Shown: positions 1 to 11,482 of the stretch, in pieces
Numbering within the stretch: the stretch's first letter is position 1
Layout of the letters: each line of letters begins with the position of its first letter
Assembly: GCA_023053685.1 (NCBI GenBank)
Contig: JALIGW010000002.1
Coordinates: 169,426,430 to 169,490,429, forward strand
Direction: 5' to 3'
Origin: Diadophis punctatus similis
Taxonomy: Eukaryota > Chordata > Lepidosauria > Squamata > Dipsadidae
Length of the DNA stretch: 64,000 nucleotides
Made by a program: the position numbers and the translations under genes
The notes under the pieces: generated by a model
Told to the model about the DNA's origin: nothing
The model's input: only the letters and a program-made list of their open reading frames with translations
Database searches by the model: none

Positions 1-168
1 AGAATGCGGTCCCGGAGATAACCTGGTCCTAAGCCATGAAGGGCTTTAAAGATGATGATCAACACCTTGAATTGGACCCGGAGACTAATGGGCAACCAAT
101 GCAGCTGGCGGAGTATAGGTGTCACGTGGGTGTACCTTGGCACACCCACCACAGCACGCGCAGCCGCA
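1..168 (-). mobile_element. L2-like LINE fragment, RT C-terminal region
   Basis: This is the same sequence as 6900-7065 and 48530-48670, read on the minus strand. It covers the part of the LINE ORF with the HWLPIG- and FKVL-type residues. The left side continues outside the window. The 5' side stops abruptly at the pentanucleotide satellite near 169. It is a dead fragment. Confidence 0.8.
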
Positions 169-540
169 TTTTATTATATTATTATATTATATTATATTAT
201 ATTATATTATATTATATTATATTATATTATATTATATTATATTATATTATATTATATTATATTATATTATATTATATTATATTATATTATATTATATTAT
301 ATTATATTATTATTATATTATATTATATTATATTATATTATATTATATTATATTATTATATTATATTATATTATATTATATTATTATATTATATTATATT
401 ATATTATATTATATTATATTATATTATATTATATTATTATATTATATTATTAATTATATTATATTAATTATATTATATTATATTTAATATATAATTAAAT
501 TATAAATTATAAATTATATTAAATATTATATTATATTATA
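169..540. repeat. (ATATT)n pentanucleotide satellite
   Basis: About 370 bp of almost pure TATAT/ATTAT pentamers with occasional trinucleotide slips. The last 60 bp are more degenerate AT-rich sequence. It directly abuts a truncated LINE on the left and a TA-flanked MITE on the right. Confidence 0.97.
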
Positions 541-922
541 TCCGTATCTTTTGCTCCATAAGACACCCCCCCCCCCAAAGTGGGTGGAAATGTCTGTGCG
601 TCTTATGGAACGAATATTGTATCAGCGCTGCCTGGAACAGCTGATCGGTAGTATTCCGGGAGGCCGATCCAACCGCCGATCAGCTGCTCGGCGGCAAAGG
701 CTTCAGCATTCCCCGGCGGAGGCAGCAGACACGGAGGAGACAGCAATGGTGGCGCTTCTGGTCGGCCAGTCCACTGATCAACGGGACTACGGGAGGCCGG
801 GATCCAACCATCGTCAGCTGACCGGTGGTGGGAGCAACAGAGCGGAATTTTTTTCTTGTTTTCCTCCTCTAAACGTAAGTGTGTCTTATGGTCAGGTGCG
901 TCTTATGGAGCGAAAAATACAG
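541..922. mobile_element. TA-flanked TIR MITE (CCGTAT...ATACAG ends)
   Basis: The left end reads CCGTATCTTTTGCTCCATAA and the right end is its near-complement (TTATGGAGCGAAAAATACAG), with TA at both borders. The same termini and the subterminal GTGCGTCTTAT motif occur in the element at 8801-9815. The interior is GC-rich with small inverted repeats around CAGCTGATCGG. There is no transposase. The TA duplication fits the Tc1/mariner superfamily, but I cannot name the family. Confidence 0.75.
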
Positions 923-957
923 TATATGGTATGGTATGGTATGGTGTGTTAATATTA

Positions 958-1288
958 TTGTAGGATATTAAGAACTATGGATCCTTAGTATATGGAGTGA
1001 CCAAATGAATTCATATTCATGTTTCTTATGATGCCTTTAGTGACCATTGCCCTCGGGAGTAGGGCGGCCTAGAAGAACAAATAATAAATAAACAAATAAA
1101 TAAATTAAGGATGCATATGTTCTGTTTATCTGTTTATGAATTCCTTTGGTCAATCTATATACTAAGGATCCATAGTACTTAATATCCTACAAATTCCAAA
1201 TATAGATATATAGATAAGGATATAGATAAGGAGGACATATGCATCCTTAATCAGCAATGATCGCTCTAAAAGCATCATAAGAAACAGG
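958..1288. repeat. Foldback repeat with a nested L2 3' end
   Basis: The sequence at 958-1016 (TAGGATATTAAG..., GGATCC inside) is repeated inverted at 1136-1195. The sequence at 1018-1050 plus 1105-1128 is repeated inverted at 1230-1288. About 55 bp at 1050-1104 (GGGCGGCCTAGAA followed by AAATAAAT runs) interrupt one arm and match the 3' end of the L2-like LINE on the plus strand. The order is A-B-[L2]-C-A'-C'-B'. Confidence 0.7.
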
Positions 1289-2087
1289 GGGATTTCAGTC
1301 CCAAATGAGTCAATAATAGGACAAATGCAGACCAGTCCATTGTGTTAATGTTCCAATTTCTAAACTGCATTTCCACCATAAATTACTGAGTTGATCACTT
1401 ATTAACCATTCTGTGATGTGACTAGAAATGGTATGCTGAACGTTTTAAATCTGAACCATTTCAAATAAGAAATGCTCCCTTGAAGTTTAAAAAGAAGTTA
1501 AAGGTGATACTTTTTTTGCATTACATCCATTAAAATTTATCAGTGTCACAGACAAATGTAACAGTTTTTGCACATTATTCCAGAAGGTAATACAAGGTAA
1601 AAGATATATACACTATAAAATTCCATAAAATCAATATAAAATACAACAATTCACAATAAAATGAAGGCAACTGATTACTACCTTCCCACACTTTTTGTTT
1701 CTCCTTACAAAAGTACTGTACCAGGTAAACTGTATCTTGCTATTTGCTATGAGATTTTTTCATCTGCCAGCAGACAGTTTAATTAAAAGTAATCTGGAAC
1801 AATAATTTATTTCAATTTATAAGGCTGATCCAACTGAAAAATGATTGGCATATAATTAAAATCAGTACAATGCCTAAAAATAAGAAAACAATTCCAGAAG
1901 AACAGCATGTAATGGAGGAAACTCATATCATAACCAAAAGAATTCAAGTGTGCACAGTACCAACTTAACATGGAGTTTGGGGAAAACAGCAGGGTTTTTT
2001 TTTCAGAATATCTAAAGGCTTGTAAGTAGGGGAGGGCAGGTGGTACAATAGAGAATGTGAGTTTCCTAGGACTCATTAGATGATACT
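1289..2087. other. Intronic sequence, nothing recognised
   Basis: AT-rich unique-looking sequence. I see no exon-like reading frame and no repeat family I know. Confidence 0.5.
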
Positions 2088-2095
2088 AACTAATC

Positions 2096-2223
2096 CAGGG
2101 GTGTCAAACTCATGTCGTCACGGCGGCGTCATATGACATATCGGAACTTTTTCCCCCTTCGCTAAACCGGGCGTGGGCATGGCCAGTGCGTGACGCATTC
2201 GGCCTGTGGGTTTGACAGCCCTG
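2096..2223. mobile_element. 128-bp hAT MITE
   Basis: It begins CAGGGGTGTCAAACTCA and ends in the near-inverted TGGGTTTGACAGCCCTG. The flanks are a perfect 8-bp target-site duplication, AACTAATC (2088-2095 and 2224-2231). The 8-bp TSD with CAGGG ends is diagnostic of the hAT superfamily. It has no coding capacity. It shares termini with 11058-11474. Confidence 0.92.
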
Positions 2224-2231
2224 AACTAATC

Positions 2232-2960
2232 AAGGGGACATAAATTCTACCCATCCTGCCAAAACTTACAGGTCAAGCAGAAATAATGGGAGACATGTTT
2301 TTTTATTAGGAAGGCAATCATAGTGGTACAAGTGTTCTTATAGAAGAATGATATAGAGTACCGATTACACTGCAATTTCTCCATACGGACAAAGCCTTTC
2401 ACTGATGGCATTTCTTTTTTCCTTAATAATTGCTGAAGTCGGGATACAAAATGTACAAGAGTGATTGTGCAGAGATACTGTGTTGTCTGGAGAATCGTGC
2501 AACCAGATCTCTTTCACAGACTCAACTTTCATCTTCCCACTTCAGCTTGGTTAAAACCAAATGACACCAGGATCTCTCTGCAGAATTTTCTGCTCTATCT
2601 TCAGTTTCTAGAATGCATGGAATTGAATTAAAAGGAGCAGGGGTGAGAAATTGAAACTTAAAATTAAATATCCTGACCTCTTTCGTGAAAAAGCTGGTTT
2701 TAATAATCTCAAGTAGAAGGGGGATTTATCTCCTAAATCTGATTCAACGACATGCAGTAATGCTAGGGGTTTATCCTCGAAAGGCTTAATACAAGTTGGA
2801 ATATACTGAACTTGCCTTGAGTAGATGGAAGAGAAAATAGCTACAATTTTTCTTTGAGCTTTCTGGTCCACCTATAAAAAGTACGATTTTATATTTCCAA
2901 ATGAGTAGAAACTCTACTATATATATAACTCTATATAATCTGTCATGTCTTCAATATGAC
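2232..2960. other. Intronic sequence, nothing recognised
   Basis: Contains an 87-codon minus-strand open frame at 2608-2871 that matches nothing I know and has no splice-site support. Otherwise featureless. Confidence 0.45.
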
Positions 2961-2961
2961 A

Positions 2962-3200
2962 GAGCTGAGGTGGCGCAGTGGTTAAATGCAGCTACTGCAG
3001 GCTACTCCAGCTGACTGCTAGTTCAGCAGTTCAGCTGTTCAAATCTCACCAGGCTCAAGGTTGACTCAGCCTTCCATCCTTCTGAGGTCGGTAAAATGAG
3101 AACCCAGATTGTTGGGGGCAATATGCTGAACTCTGTAAACCGCTTAGAGAGGGCTGTAAAGCACTATGAAGCGGTATATAAGTCTAAGTGCTATTGCTAA
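2962..3200 (+). mobile_element. Squamate tRNA-derived SINE (Sauria-type)
   Basis: The 5' part has a Pol III A box (TGGCGCAGTGG) and B box (GTTCAAATCTC), typical of a tRNA-derived head. The body carries GGTTGACTCAGCCTTCCATC and the end GCGGTATATAAGTC followed by a short AGTGCTATTGCTA tail. The 3' end is of the BovB-mobilised type. A roughly 25-bp duplication (CTACTGCAGGCTACTCC...) lies between the boxes compared with other copies here. Confidence 0.9.
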
Positions 3201-3202
3201 TA

Positions 3203-3650
3203 TTAAATCCATTTAATGAGTCAGATCAGTTTCTAGGGTCTTTTGAAGAATACAAATATTTTATTAATTGACAGTAGCTCCTGTTGCCTCCAAAACGAGG
3301 TAAACCTTGAAATGATCTCTTTAGCCCTATTGATGACAATGACAGGATCAATGCATCATCTGTTTATAATAGCATCATTATGGGCCTGCCCTGCCTACAA
3401 TGAAATTCTATTTTAGCTAGAAGATGGACAATGAAATTAATATAAACATTAAATAGCACTAGGTCTATAACATAGCCTTGTTTAACTCCTCTTCTAATAG
3501 GGACTGAATCAGAGATCTAACCTACTGTATTTCATTTTATAATAAAGTTAGTTCAAGTGAACGGTTTCCATTTTGAAAGAGGTATGGCTTTGAATCATAT
3601 ATTTAAGCAAAATAATACTTTTAAGATCTTTCGACACAGAGTAGAGTTCT
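3203..3650. other. Intronic sequence, possible ancient repeat
   Basis: No recognisable family. It precedes the BovB remnant and may include decayed upstream LINE sequence, but no frame is readable. Confidence 0.35.
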
Positions 3651-3654
3651 ACAT

Positions 3655-4290
3655 GGACAGAAAGATGCAGAATGCTCTTTGGCTTTAGAAAAGGCCAAGG
3701 AACAGAAGACCTTATAGTTGATGAAAAGAAAACAACAACACCAAAAGGAAATTTATTAGTTGCATTTGTATGCCGCCCACTCCACAGAGACTCTGGGTGA
3801 AATCACTACGGGCTTCACTGATTATAGAAAAGATTTCAATTTTGTTGACTGCACCAAGCTGTCCATATCGGAAAAATGGGAATCCCATAAAATCTCTCAT
3901 GAGAAACTTATGCAAGAGTCAAGAACCCACAGTACGAACAGAATATGGTGAAACAGACTGGCTCCAGGTTGGCAAAGGAGTGTGACAAGGCTGCATATAC
4001 ATCTCTGATTTATTCAATCTGTATGCTGAATATGTATATATTAAGGGTAGCTGATTGGAAGGAGATGAATGCAATTTGAAAACTGAATGAAGAAATAAAA
4101 GTAACATGTACCATGCTAATGATACTATGCTGATAGCCAAAACTGCAAAGGATCTGCAAGCTCTAGTAAAAAATGTCAAGGAGCAAAGTGAAAAAAATGA
4201 GACTAAAATTAAATCTAAAGACAACTGAACTAATGGCAGCAGGTAGAACAACCAGCCTTATAATTGGCAAAGAACATATCAAAGTGAAAA
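3655..4290 (+). mobile_element. Decayed BovB (RTE-clade) reverse-transcriptase fragment
   Basis: Across several frames the plus strand reads a BovB RT series: a GFRKGRGTRD-like segment near 3680, DYRKDFNFVDC (normally DY.KAFDCVDH) near 3815, TEYGETDWLQVGKGV then QGC near 3940-3990, LFNLYAEY near 4015, and a Y-A-N-D-T block (normally YADDT) near 4105 with IAKTAKDLQ after it. Frameshifts and stops break it, and the catalytic YADD is damaged. It is an old, dead copy of the element family that mobilises the SINEs in this window. Confidence 0.82.
3753..3798 (-). mobile_element. 46-bp L2 3'-end fragment nested in BovB
   Basis: The segment TTGCATTTGTATGCCGCCCA and onward is identical in type to the L2 3' terminus at 6467-6515. 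It interrupts the BovB frame and is flanked by GAAAT at 3748-3752 and 3799-3803, a possible 5-bp target duplication. Confidence 0.6.
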
Positions 4291-4967
4291 CAGCTTTTGC
4301 TTGAACTGGAAGGCTAGCAGGGAGAGATTAAAGACAAAGCTATTCGATAACCTAATTTTATTGCCCATATTTAAAAAAGCACCATAACTGAAACAGAAAA
4401 TCCGCAGTTACCAACTATAACACTGTATCCATATATAAGAAGCCATAGTTCCAAATCTTACATACTTTTCTTCCACCTATGTATGTCCTAGTGGTCTAAG
4501 AGACAGTCATTTCTTAATCACTGGATGGTTGATATTTGTACATTGTTTTTTTAAAATTTGGTCCAGCAAAACATGTAAAACAGACAAAACAAAATTAATC
4601 CAGTAGTTTTATATCTGGAGTGCTAATTGTTAACAGCTTTAAGTAAGTATAGCATGGTATATCTATACATTTAGACATAAGTCTAAACTACAAGTATAGA
4701 TGTCTAAAATCTATATGCTATTGTAAACTTTATATAATAAAACAACTCAAATAAAACAGTATATTTGAGAGAGTGATTCTTTTGGTCCTGAAAGAGACAT
4801 TAATGTGTCTCTTTCTTAGTCATGACTGGGTCGATGATGTTAGATTCTGGACCATTTTTGTACAGTCAACCTTCTCTTTTGAACAAAGACTGTTGAGAAG
4901 ATGGACAGACAATAGCTCCAGGTGATCCTGGAGGAAATGGATCATCTGAGTCTCATAATACAGAATA
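4291..4967. other. Intronic sequence, nothing recognised
   Basis: AT-rich. A weak inverted repeat lies near 4650-4720 (TATCTATACATTTAGACATA and partial complement). No exon or repeat family is recognised. Confidence 0.45.
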
Positions 4968-5048
4968 ACACATTTGGAAAGGATCTTGAAGTTATTCTAG
5001 TCCAATCCCCTGCTTGAGCAGACCTTATACCAGACTGATTCTGTTTCA
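4968..5048 (-). mobile_element. CR1 LINE 3'-end remnant
   Basis: GGAAAGGATCTTGAAGTTAT and CCAATCCCCTGCTTGAGCAG are a diverged version of the CR1 3' end seen cleanly at 7480-7540. The rest of the element is absent. Confidence 0.75.
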
Positions 5049-6273
5049 GTCAGGTTTAAGCCAACACATATAACAGTGAAATGGCATTTTAGATGTGCTT
5101 GTTAAGCTCTTTTGGTGGAAGCAGGATGAAGATCATGTATGCATCCTAGTCCTGCTTGACTTCTTAGTGCCTTTTTATCAATTATGGTACCCTTTAAAAC
5201 CAACTGCAAGATTTGGGAGTGGAGGCATTGTGTTACACAGTTCTCCATATTCCTGACTCACAAGGGAATCCATAAGTACAGAGAAAAAGTTAGGTGGAAT
5301 TGTTTGAATACTGGACTACTTTATGATGGGAATGAAAGGGAAACAATGGGATGAGAAAGGAGAGAAATGGAAAATTAGAGAAAGAAACTCACTGAAAAGC
5401 ACTCATATAAAAGTGGGAATGATGATGATGAACTGAAATCTGTTGATGTTTACAAAGGATGTCACATACTTTATGACAAAGAACAAGTTGTTATTGCAAT
5501 GGAAGTAAGTATGTATCAAGCTACTGTATCTCCATTTCCTGAGATACCACCAGCTGTTCAAAAAGCTATAATTGGGACAACTAGTAAGGATCACTGTGTC
5601 CACTCTAACTATCCTTAGCAACATGTTGCATAAACAAACATGATACATGTTATTTAAAAATGCCTCTTTTTTGGAAAGAACATCTTGCCCTTTCCAGCAC
5701 AGTGAGACAGAGAATTGGATACAAGTCATATTAGAAGCTTAAGTGAGTTTTATTAGAATATTAGAAATTGCCCTGTTCTGCATTATGTGCAGGATTCATG
5801 CTCAGCTGGAGCCCAGCTAAAAACAAGGGGGAAAGCTTGTGTTTACGTTAAATGGCAGGGAAGGAAGGAAGAGAATATTAGGTTAAATGATTAAGTGGTT
5901 TGGGCTAATGTCAGACTGACCTTGTGATGAGGCCGTAAAGAGTGCAAATCACAGTTTCTTGGAAGGGAGAGAGATTTCAAAAGAGAGAATTTCAAATTTG
6001 CTGCCTGTTTCACCTCATTTGCAGCAGTTGGTTGATTATGTTTTGTGCAATGTCTTTTATGGAAAGCTCATAAACTTTTTTTAAATGGAAAAGCCTGGCT
6101 TGTTTATTTTGATGGGAAAGAACAAAATTAATTTCTTGTATTTCCCACCCTATACACAACAATTGGTTCCACATAATAAAAAGGGCCTTATTATTCCTTG
6201 CCATCATGATGAAATTTGCCAGAGAATTTGCCTTATGGTAGGATTCATTGCACTACAGCAAATTCCACTACAT
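5049..6273. other. Intronic sequence, nothing recognised
   Basis: No repeat family or exon-like frame recognised. Scattered short open frames have no support. Confidence 0.45.
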
Positions 6274-6466
<193 letters not shown>

Positions 6467-7134
6467 TAGTTGCATTTGTATGCTGCCCACTCCACAGAGA
6501 CTCTGGGCAGCTCACAACAGTAAAAATTCACATGCAACAACAAATATAAAAAGCATTAAAACAATAGATATTAAAACATTTAAAAATATTAAAAAACACA
6601 ATTTAAAAACCCATACAATAAATCATTCATGGGGCCAAGAGTGATCGGTGTTGTATTAAAATCATTGGCCCCAGGCCTGTCGACAAAGCCATGTTTTTAC
6701 TGCTTTTCTGAAGGCTGGCAGGTGGGAATAATGCGGATCTCGGGGGGTAGTGTATTCCAGAGAGCCGGTGCTGCCACAGAGAAGGCCCTCGTTCATGGAC
6801 CCACCAGCCGACATTGTTTAGCTGACGGGATCACCAGCAGACCAACTCTGTGGGCTTTAATCGGTCTTAGGGAGGTATGTTGGAGAAGGCGGTCTCAGAG
6901 GTAAACTGGTCCTAAGCCATGTAGGGCTTTAAAGGTAATCACCAACACCTTGAATTGCGCTCGGAGACCTATAGGCAGCCAGTGCAGTTTGCGAAGGATG
7001 GGTGTCACATGGGTGTATCTAGGGACACCCATCACCACACGCGCCGCCGCATTCTGCACTAGCTGCAGTCTCCGAACGTTCTTCAAGGTTAGCCCCATGT
7101 AGAGTGCGTTGCAATAGTCTAACAAAGACAACAA
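6467..7134 (-). mobile_element. L2-like LINE, 5'-truncated copy
   Basis: Read on the minus strand, 7134-6895 encodes the C-terminal part of an L2/CR1-group RT with DYCNALYMGL, QLVQNAAARVV, HVTPILRKLHWLPI and FKVLVITFKAL blocks. After a frame break comes the tail region (a WNSLPPEIR-like segment in related copies) and a 3' UTR ending at the microsatellite. Frameshifts make it inactive. Confidence 0.85.
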
Positions 7135-7354
7135 GCATTGCTACTAGTAGTTTAAAAAAAATCAGATTAAAAAGTTTCTAGATGGTCCATTGATGGATAT
7201 CTGTAATCTTTTTAGTGTGATTGTTTCCTACCAAAACACAGAGGTAGGGCATTTATCTTTGTTTTCAATGTGAGTAATTATCTCTTTTCCTCTCATGGCA
7301 ATTTTCTTTTTTGATATTTATACTCTATGCCTTTATGAGGCAAGCTAATTTTAA

Positions 7355-8466
<1,112 letters not shown>

Positions 8467-8467
8467 A

Positions 8468-8580
8468 GCCCCTCTTTATATTATGTTGTTGTAAGCAATG
8501 ACCAAATCATTGCTTACAACAACAGTCCCAAAATGCCCCTCTTTATATTATGTTGTTGTAAGCAATGACCAAATCATTGC
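8468..8580. repeat. 67-bp tandem duplication carrying a perfect 18-bp hairpin
   Basis: The unit at 8468-8534 begins again at 8535. It holds an 18-bp inverted repeat (8484-8501 and 8507-8524, TGTTGTTGTAAGCAATGA and complement) with a 5-nt loop. The second copy is cut at 8580 inside the right arm. It lies at the 5'-truncation edge of the CR1 copy. Confidence 0.85.
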
Positions 8581-8800
8581 CTCCACAGAGTGTCTAGTTT
8601 TGCTTTGTGCAGTGGTGACAATGCATACAGGCACTTTTGCAGATACTTCTTTCTGCTTATGTATGAAGGAGGCAGCTGGAGGCTAAACAGGACAGAAGAA
8701 GAAAACAAAGCTTATAGCAGAGTGGGTAAGAAACCTTTGCACAGTAATTTTGTCTGACACCTCTGAAATTATCAAGCAGAATAAGACCACAGAAAAAGTA

Positions 8801-9815
8801 CTGTATTTTTCGGACTATAAGACGCACCTTTTTACCCCCCAAAAGAGGGTGAAAACTTGGGTGCATCTTATACACCGAATGTAGCCCCACCCACCCACCC
8901 TCACCCTTTGGCCTCTGTCTTCCAGCAATTTACCTGCTTGCAGGAAAGAGGGAAGAGCCTGTAAAGCCAAGCAAGTCACTAGCAGCTTCCCGACCTACAG
9001 CTGATTAGCTTTGCCACGTGGAAAAATGAAAGTGAAACTAACTGCAAAGAGGCAAATAGCTGGGAGAGATTAGACACGCAGGTTTTTATTTTTGCTGAAC
9101 TGGCTGCAAAGGGGTAAGTGAATAACTATAAATGTCTGTAGAATGTTCAAATTATTAGACTTATTTTTTAAAGACTGCTTTATTATTGTTCTAGAGCCAG
9201 GGGTCTCCAACCTTGGCAACTTTAAGACTTGTGGACTTCAACTCCCAGAATTCAACAGCCAGCTTTGTTAGCTTTGCTGGCTGTGGAATTCTGGGAGTTG
9301 AAGTCCACAAGTCTTAAAGTTGCCAAGGTTGGAGATCCCTGTAAATCTAGACAACTTAACAAAATAAAGAAGCTTTTTAAAATAAATGTTTGCTCTGAAG
9401 AGGCCCAATGCTATTGTATATTCTTTTAAATAATAGAGAATAATGTATACTTCCAGAAATTTTAATTAATTTTAACAGCTCTGTACAAGTATAGTCTGAA
9501 ATGTAACAGTGTCCTGTTAAGTATTAGAGTTTAGTTACCTTGGAGTAGATCTATTTAAATAATTGGGAGGAGTTAGTGTGACTACATTTAAGAAAACTTT
9601 CTGGCATAATGTACATTTCTCCAATTCATTGCTATTTCTATGGGTCAGGCACACATGCACAGAAATACACAGCAAACAGTGTATATCATCTGTGCTGTTT
9701 GCTGTTTGCTGTTTGGCAAATTGCTTGGAGGCAGAGGCCTTTTTTCCTTGTTTTCCTCCCCCAAAACTAAGGTGCACCTTATACTTCGGTGCGTCTTATA
9801 CTCCGAAAAATACGG
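8801..9815. mobile_element. 1,015-bp TA-flanked TIR element, non-autonomous
   Basis: Ends are CTGTATTTTTCGGACTATAA and the complement of CCGTATTTTTCGGAGTATAA, with TA on both sides (8799-8800 and 9816-9817). Subterminal copies of GTGCGTCTTATA and a CCTTGTTTTCCTCC block are shared with 541-922. No transposase is visible. A separate palindromic MITE is nested at 9198-9341. The TA duplication fits Tc1/mariner. Confidence 0.82.
9198..9341. mobile_element. 144-bp near-perfect palindromic MITE
   Basis: Starts CAGGGGTCTCCAACCTTGGC and is almost entirely two inverted arms of about 65 bp around a spacer near 9263-9278. The right end is GGAGATCCCTG. I noticed only two or three mismatches. The CAGGG ends suggest hAT. 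I could not align an 8-bp TSD. The GGGAGTTGAAGTCCACAAG motif is a very common squamate repeat. Confidence 0.85.
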
Positions 9816-9867
9816 TATGCTGTCACGGGATCCTTCTCCCTGGCTATGTAGATTGAAGGTGGTCATA

Positions 9868-10280
9868 CGAGGGTGAGTCAAAAAGTGAAGCCATTTTCTT
9901 TAGGACAGGTATAATTACCAACACAGGAACATGTAGCATACATCAAAATGAAGCTGGTCCTCTGTGGATCACAACCCTACTTCTCAACATAGTCACCATT
10001 TCTCTCCATAGCAATGTTCCACCTTCGAATGAGAGCATGTATCCCTGCCTCATAAAATTTTGTTGACTGTTCTTTGAGCCACTTCTTCACTGCAGTTTTC
10101 ACTTCCTCGTCACTGGAATAATGTTTGCCTCTCAAACCCTCTTTCATGGGGCCGAAGAGATGATAGTCTGAAGGCACTTAATTTGGTGAGTATGGAGGAT
10201 GCGGTAAAGTTGTCCACCCGAATGATTCCAGTGACGAGGAAGTGAAAACTGCAGTGAAGAAGTGGCTCAAAGAACAGTCA
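9868..10280 (-). pseudogene. Rearranged mariner transposon, transposase C-terminus
   Basis: A mariner-type end (CGAGGGTGAGTCAAAAAGT) follows TA at 9866-9867. The minus strand from about 10220 to 9977 encodes the transposase C-terminus: WTTLPHPPYSPN, a stop codon, VPSDYHLFGPMKEGLRGKHY, SSDEEVKTAVKKWLKEQS, and RRWNIAMERNGDYVEK. The Asp of SDYHLF is where the third catalytic residue of mariner DDD transposases sits. At 10225-10280 a perfect 56-bp inverted copy of 10064-10119 replaces the upstream gene. The rest of the transposase and the other TIR are missing. Confidence 0.88.
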
Positions 10281-11049
10281 GGGGACCGACGACGACCGCC
10301 CGCCCCGCCCGAACCGGGAGCATTTCACCCTTGCCTGCAGCCCTTCCAAATCCCTTTCACTCAGAATATAACAGAGATCTTACCCATCAAGCTCATTTTT
10401 GTTAGCAAGTATAACAGTCAATGGCTTTAAGCAAAGGTTACGCCAAAGCAAATTGGCACCCGCTTCCAGAACTGGTGCAGCTATTTCTAAATTCATGTAG
10501 CAATTGCAGACAGTTGCAGGAAGGCTTTAGGGAAATGTTGGTGCAGAACATGCAACTCATTTGTAAGGCCAGTTTCAACCATCCATCGCTAACTTATTTT
10601 AATTCTGTTCAGTAGAAGGTTCTGTTTGTAGGTCTCCATATGTAATCATAGATTTGTGAGCCTCAACTAAATTATTATGATGTAATGGGATGTGAGAATA
10701 TCCTTGGGAAACAGGAGAAAGGACCAGAGCCTATATAAGGGTCTGATGAAAGAAATCTGTGGCCAAAGAAGAAATGGGAGGTAGGTGGAAAAAGGTTTAA
10801 AAGAAGGGACCCTCCCTAGTTCTTTGGAAAGTAAAGGCAGGGGGAGGCAGACTAGCAGATTCAATTACTGTAACCATACAATAAAGGCAGTGTTAATAGC
10901 CATGATTCTGATTTTCTGTCTGGACTGCCTCAAAAAGCTGACATATGGAGGTTGGCCTGATGAAAACTCGTGTCCTGTTAGTAAGAAAATGCAGTAAATT
11001 GTGGGATGAAATGCTATTTTGGGTTGGGCAATTACTGCTTCATCTGATG
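10281..11049. other. Intronic sequence, mostly unrecognised
   Basis: The first 60 bp (GCCCGAACCGGGAGCATTTC) resemble the right part of the hAT element near 40500-40530 and may be a transposon scrap. The rest shows nothing recognisable. Confidence 0.45.
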
Positions 11050-11057
11050 CACTATAT

Positions 11058-11474
11058 CGGGGTGTGTGTGTCAAACTCAAGGCCGGGGGACAGATCTGGC
11101 CTGCGGGGTGCTTAGATCTGGCCCATGGGGCTACCCTGGAAACAGTAAAGGACTGGCCTGCTGTGCCTCTGCCAGAAAAAACGGAGCTTGGGAGGGCTGC
11201 AGGAGGGTTGCAGGAGCCCATTGCAGCTGGAAACGGAGCTTGCAAGGGCTGCGTGCGGTCCTCCTGAGCTCTGTTTTCACTGGCAGACGATTGCAGGAGG
11301 CCGTTGCAGCTGGAAATGGAGCTCTGGAGCCCGTTTTTGTTGGCAGAGTGCTTGGGCCACCACAAGCCCCCCTGACATGAGTGATGTTGAGCTGGCCATG
11401 CCCCCCTGGCCACGCCCCCCCGAGGTCAAACACAACCCTGATACGGCCCTCAATGAAGTCGTGTTATACCCCTG
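11058..11474. mobile_element. 417-bp hAT-type MITE
   Basis: The left end carries GTGTCAAACTCAAGGCC, the right end ATACCCCTG. Flanks CACTATAT (11050-11057) and CACTAGAT (11475-11482) match at 7 of 8 positions, as expected for an aged hAT TSD. The interior is GC-rich with repeated GGCTGCAGGAGG and GTTGCAGCTGGAAA blocks in both orientations. No transposase. Confidence 0.8.
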
Positions 11475-11482
11475 CACTAGAT

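Noticed and set aside
36..487. Three long open frames of I/L/Y repeats
   Set aside because: They are translations of the (ATATT)n satellite, which lacks stops in all three plus frames. Not coding.
169..540. CRISPR-like or centromeric array
   Set aside because: Pure short pentamers without spacers. An ordinary vertebrate microsatellite.
2608..2871. 87-codon minus-strand frame as a possible exon
   Set aside because: No family resemblance and no flanking splice sites. Chance length is plausible in AT-rich intron sequence.
9190..9349. 8-bp TSD for the palindromic MITE using TCTAGA
   Set aside because: TCTAGA appears on both sides but at different distances from the ends, so it does not align as a duplication.
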